The notes under the pieces: generated by a model | What the model saw: the letters and a program-made list of their open reading frames with translations, nothing else | The model's database searches: none | What the model was told of the DNA's origin: nothing | NCBI GenBank assembly: GCA_026075535.2 | Contig: AP026545.1 | Span: 6,138,001 to 6,202,000, forward strand | DNA: 64,000 bases | Reading direction: 5' to 3' | From: Tricholoma matsutake | Lineage: Eukaryota; Basidiomycota; Agaricomycetes; Agaricales; Tricholomataceae | Made by a program: the position numbers and the translations under genes | Shown here: positions 12,470 through 27,400 of the stretch, piece by piece | How the letters are laid out: every line of letters begins with the position of its first letter | Numbering within the stretch: position 1 is the stretch's first letter

Positions 12470-15400
12470 ATGTCAATGGGTATTCATGACCCTCTCACTC
12501 TCAATCTACGGCGTCAAACCACAGTTTTATTATTAAAGATCCCTCCTTCATCGCAATACGCGATTGACATACAAAATGCGTCTTCTACGGCTCACCTCTT
12601 GGCTATATTGTCAAAAATTCTTGCTGCACCAGCGCTCACCCTCACCATAGCAGCACTCTATCGACCTATTCTATACGATCTCTCCGCAAGATGGCTGGAA
12701 GATCAGAAAAATACTGAAGAGCAGTTGGTGGCACTGTCTCTTCTCATAGAAGTTCACGAGGAACTTTTTCCGTCCGTCTTTTCTTTTCTCCACTTATTTT
12801 GCCTACTTAGCATGTCGCAGAATACTACATCGTTTATTGCTTACACCTGCTTTCAAAGAGGGTCCACTTGCCTTTATAATTGGGGAACCCTCTCCACTCT
12901 CTATTGACATATCTCGTCTCGATCGGCTTCTACTCGCCTATTACAGAATTCTCCAAGCGAATCGCGAGTTACCTCACTATATGATCTGGCCATTAACACC
13001 TCTATCTCTTCTTATCTGGACTCCTTATCTGGATAACGGTGCACGTCTCCTTGCTATACGCTGCTATGCTCTCCAGAGTGGCATGGGCGAAGCCGAGCGC
13101 GAAAAAATGGAACGTAAGGTGCTTGGCGAGATCTGTGGTGTGGATTGTCAACTAGACTACGGTCAAAGTATCGATGGGAGTCGAAAAGAGGTAGATGGGT
13201 GGATAATGCCTGTGATTGAGTTGGAACGAGTAAGGGACATGCGGCAGGACATGGTCAGTACAAAATACGACTATTTTACTATGGAGGAGGGAAACCCTTC
13301 TCCCCCAATTAATGCGTCGGACCTATGGTGTGCTCAACTTCTCCTTACAGTAATAGCCTACTGATAAATTTCAATAGTCCCCTTGTCGCGAACGTTCATG
13401 GCATCTTCCTACTCCGGTCGCATGCTCCACAACAGGATTTCGCATCTTCTCTAATAACTACTCCGACGACACTCGACGCCCTTCAATCAATCGCCGCTCA
13501 CCTCTCCCTTCGGCTCCCTGTCCTTCTTACCTCCCCTCCCTCCTCTGGTAAATCCCTTTTCCTCTCCCATCTCGCGCACCAGCTTTTCCCCGGTACCAAA
13601 AATCACGTCATCACCATCCACCTCGCCGACACCTCCCTTGACCCGCGTGCACTTCTCGGGTCATACGCATCATCGTCGACGCGCCCAGGGACCTTCGAGT
13701 GGAAGGAAGGAGTGCTCATTCGCTCCATGCGCGAGGGCAAGTGGGTCGTGTTCGAGGACATCGACCGCGGTAGCAATGAGGTGCTTGGTGTCATCAAGCC
13801 CTTGGTCGAGTCTCTGCGTCTCGGAAAGTGGATTGGTGGGCGTGCATCGCTGGACGTTCCCAGCCGTGGACGGGTCGTTGCGCATGATAATTTCGCGCTG
13901 TTTGCGACCAGATCAATCAACCCCTCGCGTACAGGGACATTCCCGCCCCCCGTGTTCTTTGGTGCGCATAAATTTCATGAGGTGCTTATTCCGGCGCCGT
14001 CCACGGAGGAGTTGAAGACGATCTTGAATACCCGTTTTGGGAAGTTGGCTGGAGGTGCAATACTGGCTATCATTCGCCTCTGGGAGTCCATCAGGGCACT
14101 CGGACCAGCTGCTTCCGTGAGGAACATTGGTCTCCGTGAGCTAGAAAAATTCTGTACGCGCATAGAGAGACTCCTTCCTGTGTCTTACCAACCCAGGGAT
14201 ATGGTCGTTGACCCTTCCGATTCGGGCGATCCCTTGGGTCTCCCTTCTATCTTCCCGAATCCAACACTACGAGAAGACATGTACCTCGAAGCTCGGGATG
14301 TGTTTTTTGGTGCCGGTACTCCGACGGTTGCAGCTCGCGCCCACATCGACGCAATAGCATCCACCATCGGCGAACACCTCGGTCTCGACGCAGACCGTCG
14401 CCAATGGGTCTTACATGGCCGCACCCCCGAATTTGATCTCGAGAAGGACGTCAACGGGAATATCCTCGCCACCCACATCGGGCGTACGCGTCTTCCCGCC
14501 CGTTCCACCAAGCTCGGAATCGCTACACCGGTCATGCGCCCATTCGCCATGCACAAACCGGCGATTCTGTTACTATCTCGGATTGCCACTGCCCTCTCGT
14601 TCGGGGAGCCCGTCCTCTTGACTGGCGAGACGGGGACGGGAAAAACGAGCGCCGTAACGCATTTGGCGGGACTCCTGCGTCGGCCGCTCGTGTCGTTGAA
14701 TTTGTCGCACCAGACGGAGTCGAGTGATTTGTTGGGTGGGTTCAAGCCGATCGATGCGAGGATCCCGGGGGCGGTGCTGCAGCAGCGGTTCATGGAGCTG
14801 TTTGGGGGGACATTTAGTCGGAGGAAGAATGAGAAATTTGAAGGTGAGGTGAGGAGGGCGGTTGTGGAGGGGAGATGGAAGAGGGCTGTGGGGCTGTGGA
14901 AGGAGAGTGGGAGGATGGCCCTAGAGAGGATAAGGGGTAAGGAGAAGGAGAATGCCGGGGATGAACTGAGGTGCGTTTTTTTTGGGGGCGTTTGGGGATG
15001 TAACTGAGGACGGACGGATGGTTCTAGGGATGCAGTGATGGAAAATCCTAGGAAGAGGAGGAAGGTTGAGGAAAGTGGGCTTAGGATATCTGAGGAAGAT
15101 TGGGTGTTGTTCATGCGTGATGTAGAGGAGTTTCAAGTACAGCATGTGCAGAGCAAGGGAAAGTTTGCATTCGGCTTTGTGGAGGGGCCGCTTGTGAAGG
15201 CTTTGAGGTCAGGCGATTGGTGAGTTCGATCCTTTGGATACCCAGAACGATCATCTGACATAAATTTTAGGGTTCTCCTTGACGAAATCAACCTCGCAAG
15301 TTCAGAAACCTTGGAGTGCATCTCGGGCTTGCTGCATAGCCCTACTGCTTCAATCACCTTGACCGAACAAGGTTCGCTGGAATCCGTCCCACGGCACCCT

Positions 15401-18400
15401 GACTTCCGTTTGTTCGCATGTATGAACCCAGCTACAGACGTGGGGAAGAAAGACCTATCTCCCAACATCCGATCACGGTTTACCGAGATCGACGTTCCTC
15501 CCCCAGATGCAGACAAGGACACTCTATTGAGCATCGTCACGCAGTACATCGGTGCAAGCGCTGTTGGAGACAAAGGTGCCATTATGAACGTTGCAGAGTT
15601 TTATGCCGCGGTGAAGGATCTGGCGGAGAAGCGACAGATTGCAGATGGCTCGAACCATAGACCACACTTCAGCATGCGCACACTTGCCCGTGCGCTGACG
15701 TTCGCCTCCGATACGACTGGTATGTTTGGGCTCAGGCGGGCAATCTGGGAAGGTTGTTTGATGGCTTTTACGATGGTATTGGATGCTCCTGGTATGGAAC
15801 TTGTGACATCTTTGGCGCAAAAGCATCTTTTGGTGGGCGTACGCAACCCGAGGTCGATGTTGATGAAGGAGCCTTCTCCACCGCAAGGCCGTTCTTCGGA
15901 CGAGTTCATCAAGTTCGGCCCGTTCTACCTCGAGAAGGGACCTCTTCCAGAGGATCCCGTGGAAGATTATATTATGACACCCTCCGTCCAGACTAAACTC
16001 ATCGATCTCGCGAGAATTATCCTCACTCGGCGTTTCCCTATCCTGATTGAAGGTCCCACCTCCAGTGGTAAGACTAGCTCCGTCGAGTACCTCGCAAAAC
16101 GGACAGGCCATCGGTTCATCCGCATCAACAACCACGAGCACACGGATATCCAGGAGTATATCGGCTCGTATGTTTCAGACCCACTAACTGGAAAGCTTGT
16201 ATTCAAGGATGGGCTTCTTGTCCGTGCTCTCCGAAATGGAGATTGGATTGTACTCGATGAGCTCAATTTGGCGCCCACCGATGTCCTCGAGGCACTCAAC
16301 CGGCTGCTGGATGATAATCGCGAGTTGGTCATTCCCGAGACGCAAGAGGTTGTCCGACCGCATCCCCACTTCATGTTGTTTGCCACCCAGAACCCGCCTG
16401 GTTTGTATGCTGGCAGGAAAGTACTTTCTCGGGCCTTCCGTAATCGTTTTCTCGAAGTCCACTTTGAGGACGTTCCGCAGGTGGAGCTTGAGACCATTTT
16501 GTGTCAGAGATGTCAGATTGCACCATCTTATGGAAAGAAGATTGTCAACGTTTTCCACGAACTTCAAAAACGACGTCAGTCGAGTAGGGTCTTTGAGAGT
16601 AAGCAGGGCTTTGCAACATTACGTGATTTGTTCCGTTGGGCTGGGCGAGACGCGATTGGGTACCAAGAGCTAGCGGATAATGGTTACATGCTGCTGGCAG
16701 AACGTGCACGGCGTGCAGATGATAAGGCAGCCGTGAAGGAAGTGATCGAGTCTGTGATGAACGTGAGGATTGACGAGAGGGCTATGTACAATCTTCAGAA
16801 CCCTGTGATCGATTTTCCCTCGTTCCTCGGATGTCCTCCCCCGAGTTCATCAGATGTTGTCTGGACTGGCGCGATGCGACGGTTATTCATTCTTGTGGCT
16901 CGAGCGCTGCGGTTCAACGAGCCTGTTCTTCTCGTTGGAGAGACCGGTTCCGGAAAGACTTCTGTTTGCCAAGTGTTTGCGCAAGCAACTTCCCAACGTC
17001 TTCATGGCTTGAACTGTCATCAAAACACGGAGACTGCGGATCTTATCGGTGGATTACGGCCTGTGCGCAATCGCAGTATGAGGGAGGCTGAAGTGTTTCG
17101 GGAAGCTGCTGACGTTCTGCAGGCAATGGGCATACACGATGTACCACTTACCGTTGATGCTCTTGCGTCTGCCTTGAACAATACACTCAAGTCTGGGGAC
17201 ACTCTGCCTGTTCAAGATCGGTCCCATCTTGCAGCCGTCCAAACTAAATTGCTACGCCTCCAATCGATCTTCCAATGGTATGACGGTCCTTTGGTCGAAG
17301 CCATGCGCAATGGCGATGTCTTCTTGTTGGACGAGATTTCCCTAGCGGACGACTCAGTTCTAGAGCGTCTCAATAGCGTACTCGAACCCGCCAGGACTAT
17401 AGTTCTCGCTGAACGTGGAGGCGATGACCTTGAGTATCCCGCCATTCAAGCTGTTGATAATTTCAAGCTTGTGGCCACCATGAATCCTGGTGGTGATTAT
17501 GGAAAGAAGGAGCTCTCTCCTGCACTGCGTAATCGATTCACAGAGATTTGGGTTCCTCCCGTAGAGGATAGGCTTGATTTGGAGTTGATCGTCAGCAATT
17601 CGTGGAAATATGAAACCTTGAAACCATATACTTCATGCATCCTAGACTTTACGGAGTGGCTTTGCGCTCGGGTTGGCGATCGTTCGATATCAGGCTTGCG
17701 GGATATTCTTGTAGGGTCATACTCATTCTTCAATGCCGTCAAAGCTAACGACTTCTTTAGGCTTGGGTGGGTTTCATGAACTCTGTCTACGAACCTGGAA
17801 ATCAAGAATGTATACCTCCAAGGGAGCTCTTCGTAAGCGTCTTAATGTATGATGATGATATACTCAACGTACGGTTTCAGCACCACGCCGCACATATGAC
17901 ATTCCTTGATGGCCTAGGATCACTTCCTCAACTGTCGACTTACTCACGAGATGCCCTGCAACGACTCAAGGACGACGCATCGTCTAAGCTGTTGGATCTC
18001 GTTCCCCTTGATGACCGTGACACCTTGTTTGCATTTGTTCCGGTATATAACCCAGTCACTTCCGTTCAATTCGGATCCTTTGCAATTCCCAAAGTTCTAC
18101 GAAGCACCATCAGTCACACCTTTAATCTTCAAGCTCCCACCACCAGAGACAACGCTATGCGTGTCGTCAGGGCCTGTCAAGTGCGGAAGCCTATTCTTCT
18201 CGAGGGAAGCCCTGGAGTCGGCAAAACGAGCCTCATTACCGCCCTCGCAAACATTTCAGGCCACCAATTATGTCGTATAAATTTATCTGATCAGACTGAT
18301 CTCATAGATTTATTTGGATCTGACCTTCCCGTCGAGGGTGGGGGTCCAGGGGAGTTTGCTTGGAAAGATGCTGAATTTCTTAAAGCGCTGCAAGAGGGCC

Positions 18401-21400
18401 ATTGGGTTCTTCTGGATGAAATGAACCTTGCTCCCCAGGCCGTTCTTGAAGGACTTAATGCAGTACTTGATCATCGTGGAACCGTCTACATACCTGAACT
18501 TGGGCGATCATTTACCCGACACCCTTCTTTTCGTATCTTCGCCGCGCAGAATCCTTTAAATCAAGGTGGTGGACGTAAAGGTCTTCCGAAATCTTTTGTG
18601 AATCGATTTACGAAGGTCTACATAGAAGAGCTGTCGCCGAGTGATCTTCTTATGATTTGCCAACACATCTTTCCCGACCTGGATGAAGACATCGTTAAGG
18701 CTATGATATCTTTCAACATGCACCTTCATCACGAAGTTGGCATTCAACACAGCTTTGCTAGAGAAGGTATTCCTTGGGAATTCAACCTTCGCGATGTCAT
18801 CCGTTGGGGAACTCTTCTTCGCACTCATGATCGGCCCCTTCATCCTGTCCACCATCTTCGTACTGTTTATCTTCATCGTTTTCGTACAGAAAATGACCGA
18901 AGTCGGGCTCGTATATTGTTCGACAAGGTCTTCTCGATGTCTGTGCCATCAGCAAATACAAATCCTTATGCCTCAATCTCGCAGTCTCACGTGCAAATCG
19001 GTCATTTTACAACGACCCGCAAAAATCTAGTGTCCTTTCCGCGGGCGGGTCGCATACTGAAGATGCATCTATCCACGTTAGAATCCATTGGTCACTGCGT
19101 CTTGCATTCCTGGCTTTCCATTCTAACAGGTCAACGGAACAGTGGCAAAACGGAAGCAGTAAGGCTGTTGGCCCATTTCACAGGAAATAAACTTCAGGAG
19201 GTACCCATGAACAGCGCTACTGACACTATGGACATCTTAGGCAGTTTTGAACAGGCCGATATGCGCAGGCAAGCATTAAATCTGGTTGATGAAGTACTTT
19301 CTGTGGCCGAAGACCAGCTTCGCTCGTTATCAGGCTCTCACCAGTATCCAGAACATACTCACAACTTGCGGCGAGCCCGGAATGACTCGGTTCCTCCTCA
19401 ATCTTTGCTTCGAATGGCGTCGCCAATTCTTGCCAACATGCAACCTCCTTCAGAAACAACTGTGGCTCTATTGGGTAAGATAAATGTTCTGCTCGACTCC
19501 CTCGAGGTTGCCGGTCGTTTCGAATGGGTCGACGGGCCCTTGGTACAAGCTATGAAGCTTGGCCACTGGCTACTATTGGACGGTGCCAATTTATGCAATC
19601 CCTCTGTCCTTGATCGTCTAAACCCACTCTGTGAGCCTGATGGATTTCTAACACTCAGCGAGCGCGGATATGATGATGGCAAACTGCATGTTTTGAAGCC
19701 ACATCCCAGTTTCCGTCTATTTATGACGGTGGACCCGCAGCATGGCGAACTTTCGCGAGCGATGCGAAACAGAGGAACAGAGATCGCTTTTACCACAAAG
19801 CCGCGTGCTGACGACCTTGATATTCTCTCGGATTTCTGCCGGCTTCCCTCTCTGCCTAGGCATGCCAGATCTCCATATATTGCATTCGATGCCGTAAGAA
19901 GGGGAATACTTTCGCATGCTGACGAAGGATCGCACTCCAAATCTTCTACTGGACGTTCTCTGGATCAAGAATCGGGCTTGTCGACTTTAGTAGATCAAGC
20001 ACCGATGATCGTTGTCTCTTCGTCAAAGACCACCGGAATAACAGACGCCCATCTCTTTTTCTTTGCTCGTACAGTAGCGCCAGCGTATCTTCCGCAGCTC
20101 AACCGCTTTTTAACCAGTATATTGCCAACCTCGGATTCAAGTTTTAATCGTCTGCAAGCTCTTCTCAATACCTTCCCGGCTCCATCTCTAGTCGCTGGGT
20201 CAAAGCACTTCTGGGAAGCTCGGTCTGCATCGCTTGGGCGGTCGTTTGAACTTGTCTGCACCCAGGTCAGCTGGCTTTGCTTTCGTTGACCACTGCCTTG
20301 TTGATTTCCTGTTCTATCTGCATGTATTCGTCGAAATAATGAAAATAGCCAATGTCCTTTTCTTTTACAGGTCTTCCGACTCTCAGGGAAAGGCTTAGTA
20401 ATGGTATTTCCACAACACATTGTATGCTGCTTCAAGAGCTGGACCTGGCTGTCATGATATATTTGGATGAAGAAGACAAAGACCGTATGCCTCCTTCAGA
20501 TGTAGGAAAGCATAACGAGAGGGACAATAGCGGTCAAGCTCTACGGCAGATCGCTGCGGTACTGGCAGCTATGAACTCCCTGGGCTGTAAGATGCTGGAT
20601 TCTCTGGATTCACACGAATGGGCAACCAAACTGGTAAGAGGATTCCATGTAGAATCATCTCGTCATCCTTGACGTGCTTTATCTTTAGGAGGACATCAAG
20701 CTGATGCTAACGCTCTTGCAAGACGGTCGACACCTACGCAGAACGATGACGAGTGATACGTTCGATTTCTCCGCAGTTCAGGCGATAACACGATGGATTA
20801 CTGACTCTCTCGAAAATTGTTCTTCTGCTTTTATGTCACTTGCGACACAAGCCCGTGCCCTGAGCGAGACTGTGTCTCTTTCGTCCGGCCTCGGATTGAC
20901 TGAAATTTGGTCAGCATTTTTCATCGATGAATTGCCAACATCGGTGGTAACAGAACTGGGAGACCTGGAGAAATTTACGTCTGCCCTGCAACGAAGTGCG
21001 GATACATCGCGTAGGCATGATACTTATTTGTTGTATGTATTGCTAATTCCCCATAGTTCGACGGCAATCATTTGATTTTATGGCTCTGCGCAGTCTCCCC
21101 GCAAGTATTTCGGAAGCCGCCGATTTAACATTATTGAAACTTGGATCAGAGCTTGAACGTGTACGTTGGTTAAAGTAATTGTTCCGGTCTTGACTCACTC
21201 ATTCACAGCGCTTACTGCAACATCAAGCCAGCACCTCTCGAGAAGGTTTAACAGTCGATCTGACCTTTCTTGCTGCAGAACTTACCGCATATGAGAAATA
21301 CACCATCCCCGAGGTATGATCGTCGTCATCTCTTCTGCAGGGCCTAATTAGTTATTCCCTAGGTCCTCATTAAATTTCTGAAAAATATCATCGACTTGGC

Positions 21401-24400
21401 ATGCACCATTCCTGGTCCTATGCTCCGTCTTATCTCCTATCAGCATCTTATCTGGACGATTCAAGCGGGAAAAAGTAAGCATTTCGTTCACTCCGATCTT
21501 GCGTATCTGAAGTGCTTGAAGATTCGGTTCCCATCATGGCAAAGACGCAAACACAATGGCTTCGTGCTTTGTGGAACCTGTCGTCAGATCATGTAGGTAA
21601 CTTCCTTTTTGTAGGTTTTTTGGTCTCATATCTTTTTTTAAGCTCTACAATGGGCCATCCATACTTCTTCAGCCCATTGAACTCGACGCTACATTTAAAG
21701 CCTGGTATGGCTTTGTCTTTATCTTAAAGTTATGCCCTGATAATCGCGAAATCACAGTGATTGGAAGCAGAACTCATTGCGGTCGTTCCAGGCCTACGAG
21801 GAACGCTTATCTCGTCGCTCACGTCTGGCGCTACTACAATGCGAACACGAAATGCAACGCATCGACCAGCTTTCCGCTTTTCTCCATCAATCCATATCAT
21901 TGGTAATGTTTTTTCTTCTTCTTTATGGTAACAGCTCATGCCTCTCTTCGATCAGATTGCAGCCTGTTTTGCGCCTTCCGTTGAGACGTCCTTCCTGACC
22001 AACTTGCGTAGTCTAAAATTCTACACAACGGAGGCGTCTATGGTTGAGCTTTTGGTGCTTCTTCAGCAAAACACGAATACCTCGTTCAAGCTCATGATCG
22101 AGAAAAACTTACGCCCTTTGTGCGGTCGTTTAAAGGATTTGAACACTCGTCCAAAACGTATTGCAGGTTTGGGAGTAAGTTGGATTGCCGTCGCCAATCT
22201 GATTATTGACCTTTTTGTTCCCGATGCTCCCATCGACCCTGTTGTCATTCAAAACTCTACGATTGAGCGATGGCGCTTCGATCAGGAGATGCTATCAGCT
22301 CAGCTCAGCCTTCATCGCCAACTCGAAGAAATCCTGACTGGTGATTCAGATAGCGACTTCCTTGATTATCTATCAAGTAAGCTACATGATGTTGCCAAAA
22401 AGCTTTCTGCTGCACCTCGTCTTCCAGTCAGAAAGGATGTATCCCGCCTTCATATGTTCTGGTCAGAAGTAAAGAAATTCTACAATCATATACTTCTGCC
22501 GTCAAAGATTGAAGGACTGATTATGATGTTGCTGCGTGGCGAGGAAAGCGCGATTCAGCGGGAACAGGTGCTCCAACAGTCAATGGCAGGATTCTGTCAA
22601 CGGCTAGACACCGTTTATTCAGACTATGCGGATCTCACCGCTCCACTTCACCTTGCTATCCTTCACATGCGAGTAGGCCTTCGGCTCGTAGCACATTCGA
22701 GCAATCCAGGGACAGATGCTACCTCACGAACTGCATCTGCATTGGTCGCTTTTCCGTCTGTCCGCAGCTCCGCCATATTATGCACGGACGCTTCAACAGC
22801 GGGACCATCAGGTGTTGCTGCGTTTAGTCGTTTGCTACTCACACTGGCCGCCATCGATTCAGAATCCTCGTCAGGCATCAGCATTGAATCACAGATGGAT
22901 CTACTCCACGAGACTTATGAGCAAGCTCTTCGCCTGTGGCTCGTTGATCGGGCGAAAGAAAAGGAGATGAATGAAGCTTCTCAGTCATTATATCGCCGTA
23001 AGAATCTGGATCACGGCGCTCTCAGTGAAGCTCAAATAGAAGAACAAGAGCTTCGTGCTCTGTTCCCTTCTTTTGATGAAGACTTGGATCCAATCTCCTG
23101 GACACCTGCGCAACCAGAATCTCACCGTCCTCTCGTACATACCATGGAAATGCAGCAACTTGTCGCTATTCACAACAGACTGTTCGCTCCTTCAAAAGTG
23201 GATGATGGGGTTTCCATTGACTTTGCCAGCTTCGGTAGTATTCGCAGATCAGCATTAGAGCTGCTCGTATCCTCAAATTTGCAGTCCCTTCCTGATACTC
23301 TGGACATGGAGAGTCTGTCGCTTCAGTTATCCCTTCTCCACGATAGTCTGTCCGAGCTGCAGTCTGCACCCAGAATCAACGGAAAGCCTTATGACTTTTA
23401 CACTGATGCCAATGTCCTTGAAGCCAAAAAAGCAGCCTCGATGGCGATTGCCCTGAAAGACCGTCTTGAGTCACTGATAGAAGAATGGCCAGACCAGATG
23501 GTGCTCCATCATCTTCGCAGTCGTTGCGACGCTGTCCTCGATCTCGACCTCCACAGTCCTGTTGCCAAAATACTTGCTGCGCTTGAACAACTCCTATTGC
23601 AAACAGAGGATTGGGAGACTTACGCGAACAGAGATAGCACACTCAAACCATATCAGCGGGAATTGATCGGATTGATTGTGGAGTGGCGGCGTATGGAACT
23701 GTCTTGTTGGCAGGTCCTTTTGGACTCGCAAGCCCGTATATTTGTAGGCGGAGCATTTGAATGGTGGTTCAGGTTATACGACGCGGCAGTTCGGGGTCCC
23801 CTAGACGCTTGTGTCCGAGAGACAGAAGGTCTTCCAGAGAGTCTAACACAATACCTCAACTCATTAATCCCACTTCTCGACGATTTCATTCGCTCTAGTT
23901 CTCTTGGCCAGTTCCATGCAAGGATACGACTCCTTCAAAGCTTCGATATATATCTGCAATATCTGGTCGGTGCCAATTCCGGAAATGAGCGAATAGCCCT
24001 ACATCGTGTTAGACGCGTTCTACACGCAACGGAGCAGTATTATGGGTTGTTCTCAACACAGCTCTCTACACACTTGTCAGCCCAGCGGGGAATGTTAGAA
24101 CAAGAGATTCGTGATTTAATCAAACTGGCAAGCTGGAGAGACGTCAATGTCCAGGCCTTGAAACAGAGTGCTCAACGCACTCATCACCAACTGTACAAAA
24201 TTATCCGGAAATTTCGCGATCTTTTAAGGCAGCCCATTATAGAACGATTGCGTCCTGAACTAGCCAACGTTCAGGAAATGAAGGAGCTGCCATTCGATCC
24301 TTACTTCCCGAAAACTGTGAACTTGCGTCCATTATCTCCAGATAGCAATAATGATGGGAAGCCATTGTTTCACCAGCTCAATTTAAGACAGACTTTAGCG

Positions 24401-27400
24401 AGATTTGCTTCACTCCTTACAACTCGTGTCCAACCCTTTATACATTCGGGATCTGCGTATACCGTGGACAATTTAGCTGTGGATATCATTGTTATAGCAA
24501 AGGAGCTGGCGGCCATTGCTATTACCTCCGATCTTTCGAAGGAGCGACGAGAGAAGCAGCATAAGGCGGTCCTGGTGCGAAAGAGGAAGGCGTGGAGTGA
24601 TCTCCTGAAAGAATTGAAACGAGCCGGTCTTTCCCCCAGCATCAAGCCAGAGGTCTTGCACCAACAAACAGATCTACGTTGGCTTAGAGAACAGCCTGTC
24701 ATGTCGAAGATATCGGAACTGGCCCCACTGTTAGAAAGGAGCGAGAATTATTTCACACGACTGTGCGGCTGTCTCCCGGAAATACGCTCATCAGTGTCAA
24801 ATCATCATTCAGACCTCACAACTCGTGAACTCCAAAGGGGAATCATGCTGCTGGAGTCCGGTTTTTCTCTGGCTGTAGACCTGCGATCACGGTTCGTACT
24901 TCTCAGCTCCCCATTCTTCGGAACTCTGATATTCGTCGCAGATTGGCAGATGCACTGTCGAAATTTCGCAAACTGGAGCAGACCGCGACACGACTGCACA
25001 TGCTATCGTCCTTTCCAAAGCTATCCGTGTGTGGCTCCCATGCACGGGAACAAGTGATATACACGAAGGATCTTTTGTGTCGGCTTTCTGTTTCAATTCA
25101 AGAAATCCAGGACGGCATGAAAGTTTTCAATGGACTTCAACCAAAACAAGCAATCCCTCATTCTGTCATTGAAGAAATCAGAGCTCTGTGTGCTTCGACG
25201 AAGGATATCCAAGTCCGTTTTTCCGTAGTCGTACAGAACGTCGAACTGAGCTCTTTGCCATTCCTTTTGGAAAGTACGTGTCGATGTTGTTCAACTTATG
25301 AAATATGTGATGATCACTTCCCATGCTAGATGAATGTGGCCTCATCTTCGACGTGCGCCAACATGTTATTGAGACGTCGGCCACTTTGCGACACTGGTCG
25401 CAAGCTGATCCTCGACTGGACTACCTTTTGCGCCCAGTTGAACAGTGGCTTTCCACGCAGGATCTTCCACTGTCACTTCCGCAAGAGTCAAATAAAGCCC
25501 CATCACCAAGCATCAACGAAGACTTACTTATCAACTCTTTGCTTGTCACTGTGCAGACCTTGATTTCAAAATGTCCTGAGCCTAAATCAACTGAGGCGGA
25601 AGGAGAAAAAAATGACCAGTACATCCTCCAAGGTTATCGGGTTGTTCGTGACTTCACACATCTCCTGAATATTGACACTATCATATCGGGTCTGGATGGC
25701 GTCATGGATCGCTTTGCGTCTCACGGAACGGAACTAGACCGACATCTGAGGAGAATCCTACCATTCCTTGATCACTACCTTGATCTGATTAAAGATCAAC
25801 TTACCACGCATAGCCAATGGACCAAGGCTCTTTTCAAGTTGGATATTGTTATATGTTCTGTGTTACATACCCTCTCAACACAAGGGTTCTGCAAGCCGCC
25901 AGACCTCGATGATTCTAAAAACGGGGAAGATGCTGCGGAGGGCGTGGAGGGCGTTGGACTGGGTGAAGGATCAGGGTCCCAGAATGTGAGCAAAGATATT
26001 GAGGATGAGAGTCAAGTTGAGGGTCTTCAAGGTGAGGAGGAGCAGGATGCGACGGACAATAAAGACAATAAATGTGACAACGACGCTATCGAAATGAGTG
26101 ATGATTTCGGTGGAGATATGGAAGATGTTCCGGATAGTGGATCCCAGGATGGCGAGGGCTCAGATCAGGAGAGCGAAGCAGATCCTGAAGAGCGGCTGGG
26201 CAACCTTGACTCAACGGATCCCTCCGCAATCGACGAAAAGCTCTGGGGTGACGAACACGGTCCCGATGACGATCACCCTCAGGAAAAAACGGGCCAGGAT
26301 CATTCGGAAAAGCGATCAGGAGACTCTGAGGTCGCTGCAAAAGAGGGAAATGAACGACCTGAATCAAAAGAACAGCCCAGCCATGGGGAAGAAGCCAACG
26401 ACGAAAAAACCTCAGATGTTGAAGATGAACCTATAACAGAAAATGTAGGAGACGACGACGCCTCGAACGATCCTGAGGTTAGTGGAGCACCCATAGATGA
26501 CTACGTTCCAGACGCGAACGCGTTAGACCTTCCTGACGATATGAATCTGGACAAGGATGATAAGGAACTGGGAGGAGACTTGCCAGAAGACATAGAAGTA
26601 GATGAGGAGGAGCCCGTCGACGATGCTATAGAAGATGGTGGATCGAAGTCCAGCACCGACGATGCTGCACCTGAACAGCAGATGGAAGCACCGCTTCCTG
26701 ACAACACACCGGAACATGAGCAGGACACAGAAATCCCAAGTCAATTACAAGAAATAGAAAATAATCCCGAAGCAGAGGCTACTACGGAAGAGAATGCCAT
26801 CGCTCGACCAGATGTCTCCACTGGGGATGGAGTCGCGTCACCATCAGATCCTTCTATATCTGACGGCAGAGAAAGCGCATCGGGGGGTCAAGCAGGACCA
26901 TCCGTGGGAGCTGCAGCCGAAGATGTACCATCAGATGATAAGCAGAAGGATGAGTAAGTACAACGCGCCTTGCATGCCCTCCATACTTCCATGACTCATT
27001 ACTCTCCAGGCCTGCATCTCATAAACCAAATGATGAAGTTGAACACCAAAGTGCTACCGAGCCGCTAAACGCCGGATCTGCTGCTGCCGGTCCTCAAGAT
27101 GGCCAAGCTCGTTCTCAGTCCGATCGTCAACCATCTTCAAACCCTCTTCGTAGCCTGGGAGACGCCTTGACGGAGATACAACGGAAGTTTGGTGACATTC
27201 TGAGCGGGGAACAAAGCGATGCACCACGTGAACACACTGGTGATACCAGCATCCCCTCTCAGGTTGAATACCTGCATCCGGAAGACGCTGATTATGACAT
27301 GCAAGCGCTGGGTCCTGCTGGTGACGAACAAGTTGCGAAACTCGACGATTTGAACATCGTTGATGAACGTAACCAAGTTGATGAAACTATGCCCATGGAT

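Noticed and set aside
14185..15114. 309-codon open frame antisense to MDN1 on the minus strand
   Set aside because: It overlaps the AAA1-AAA2 coding exon, has low-complexity Ser/Pro composition and no recognisable domain; a shadow of a GC-rich coding exon.
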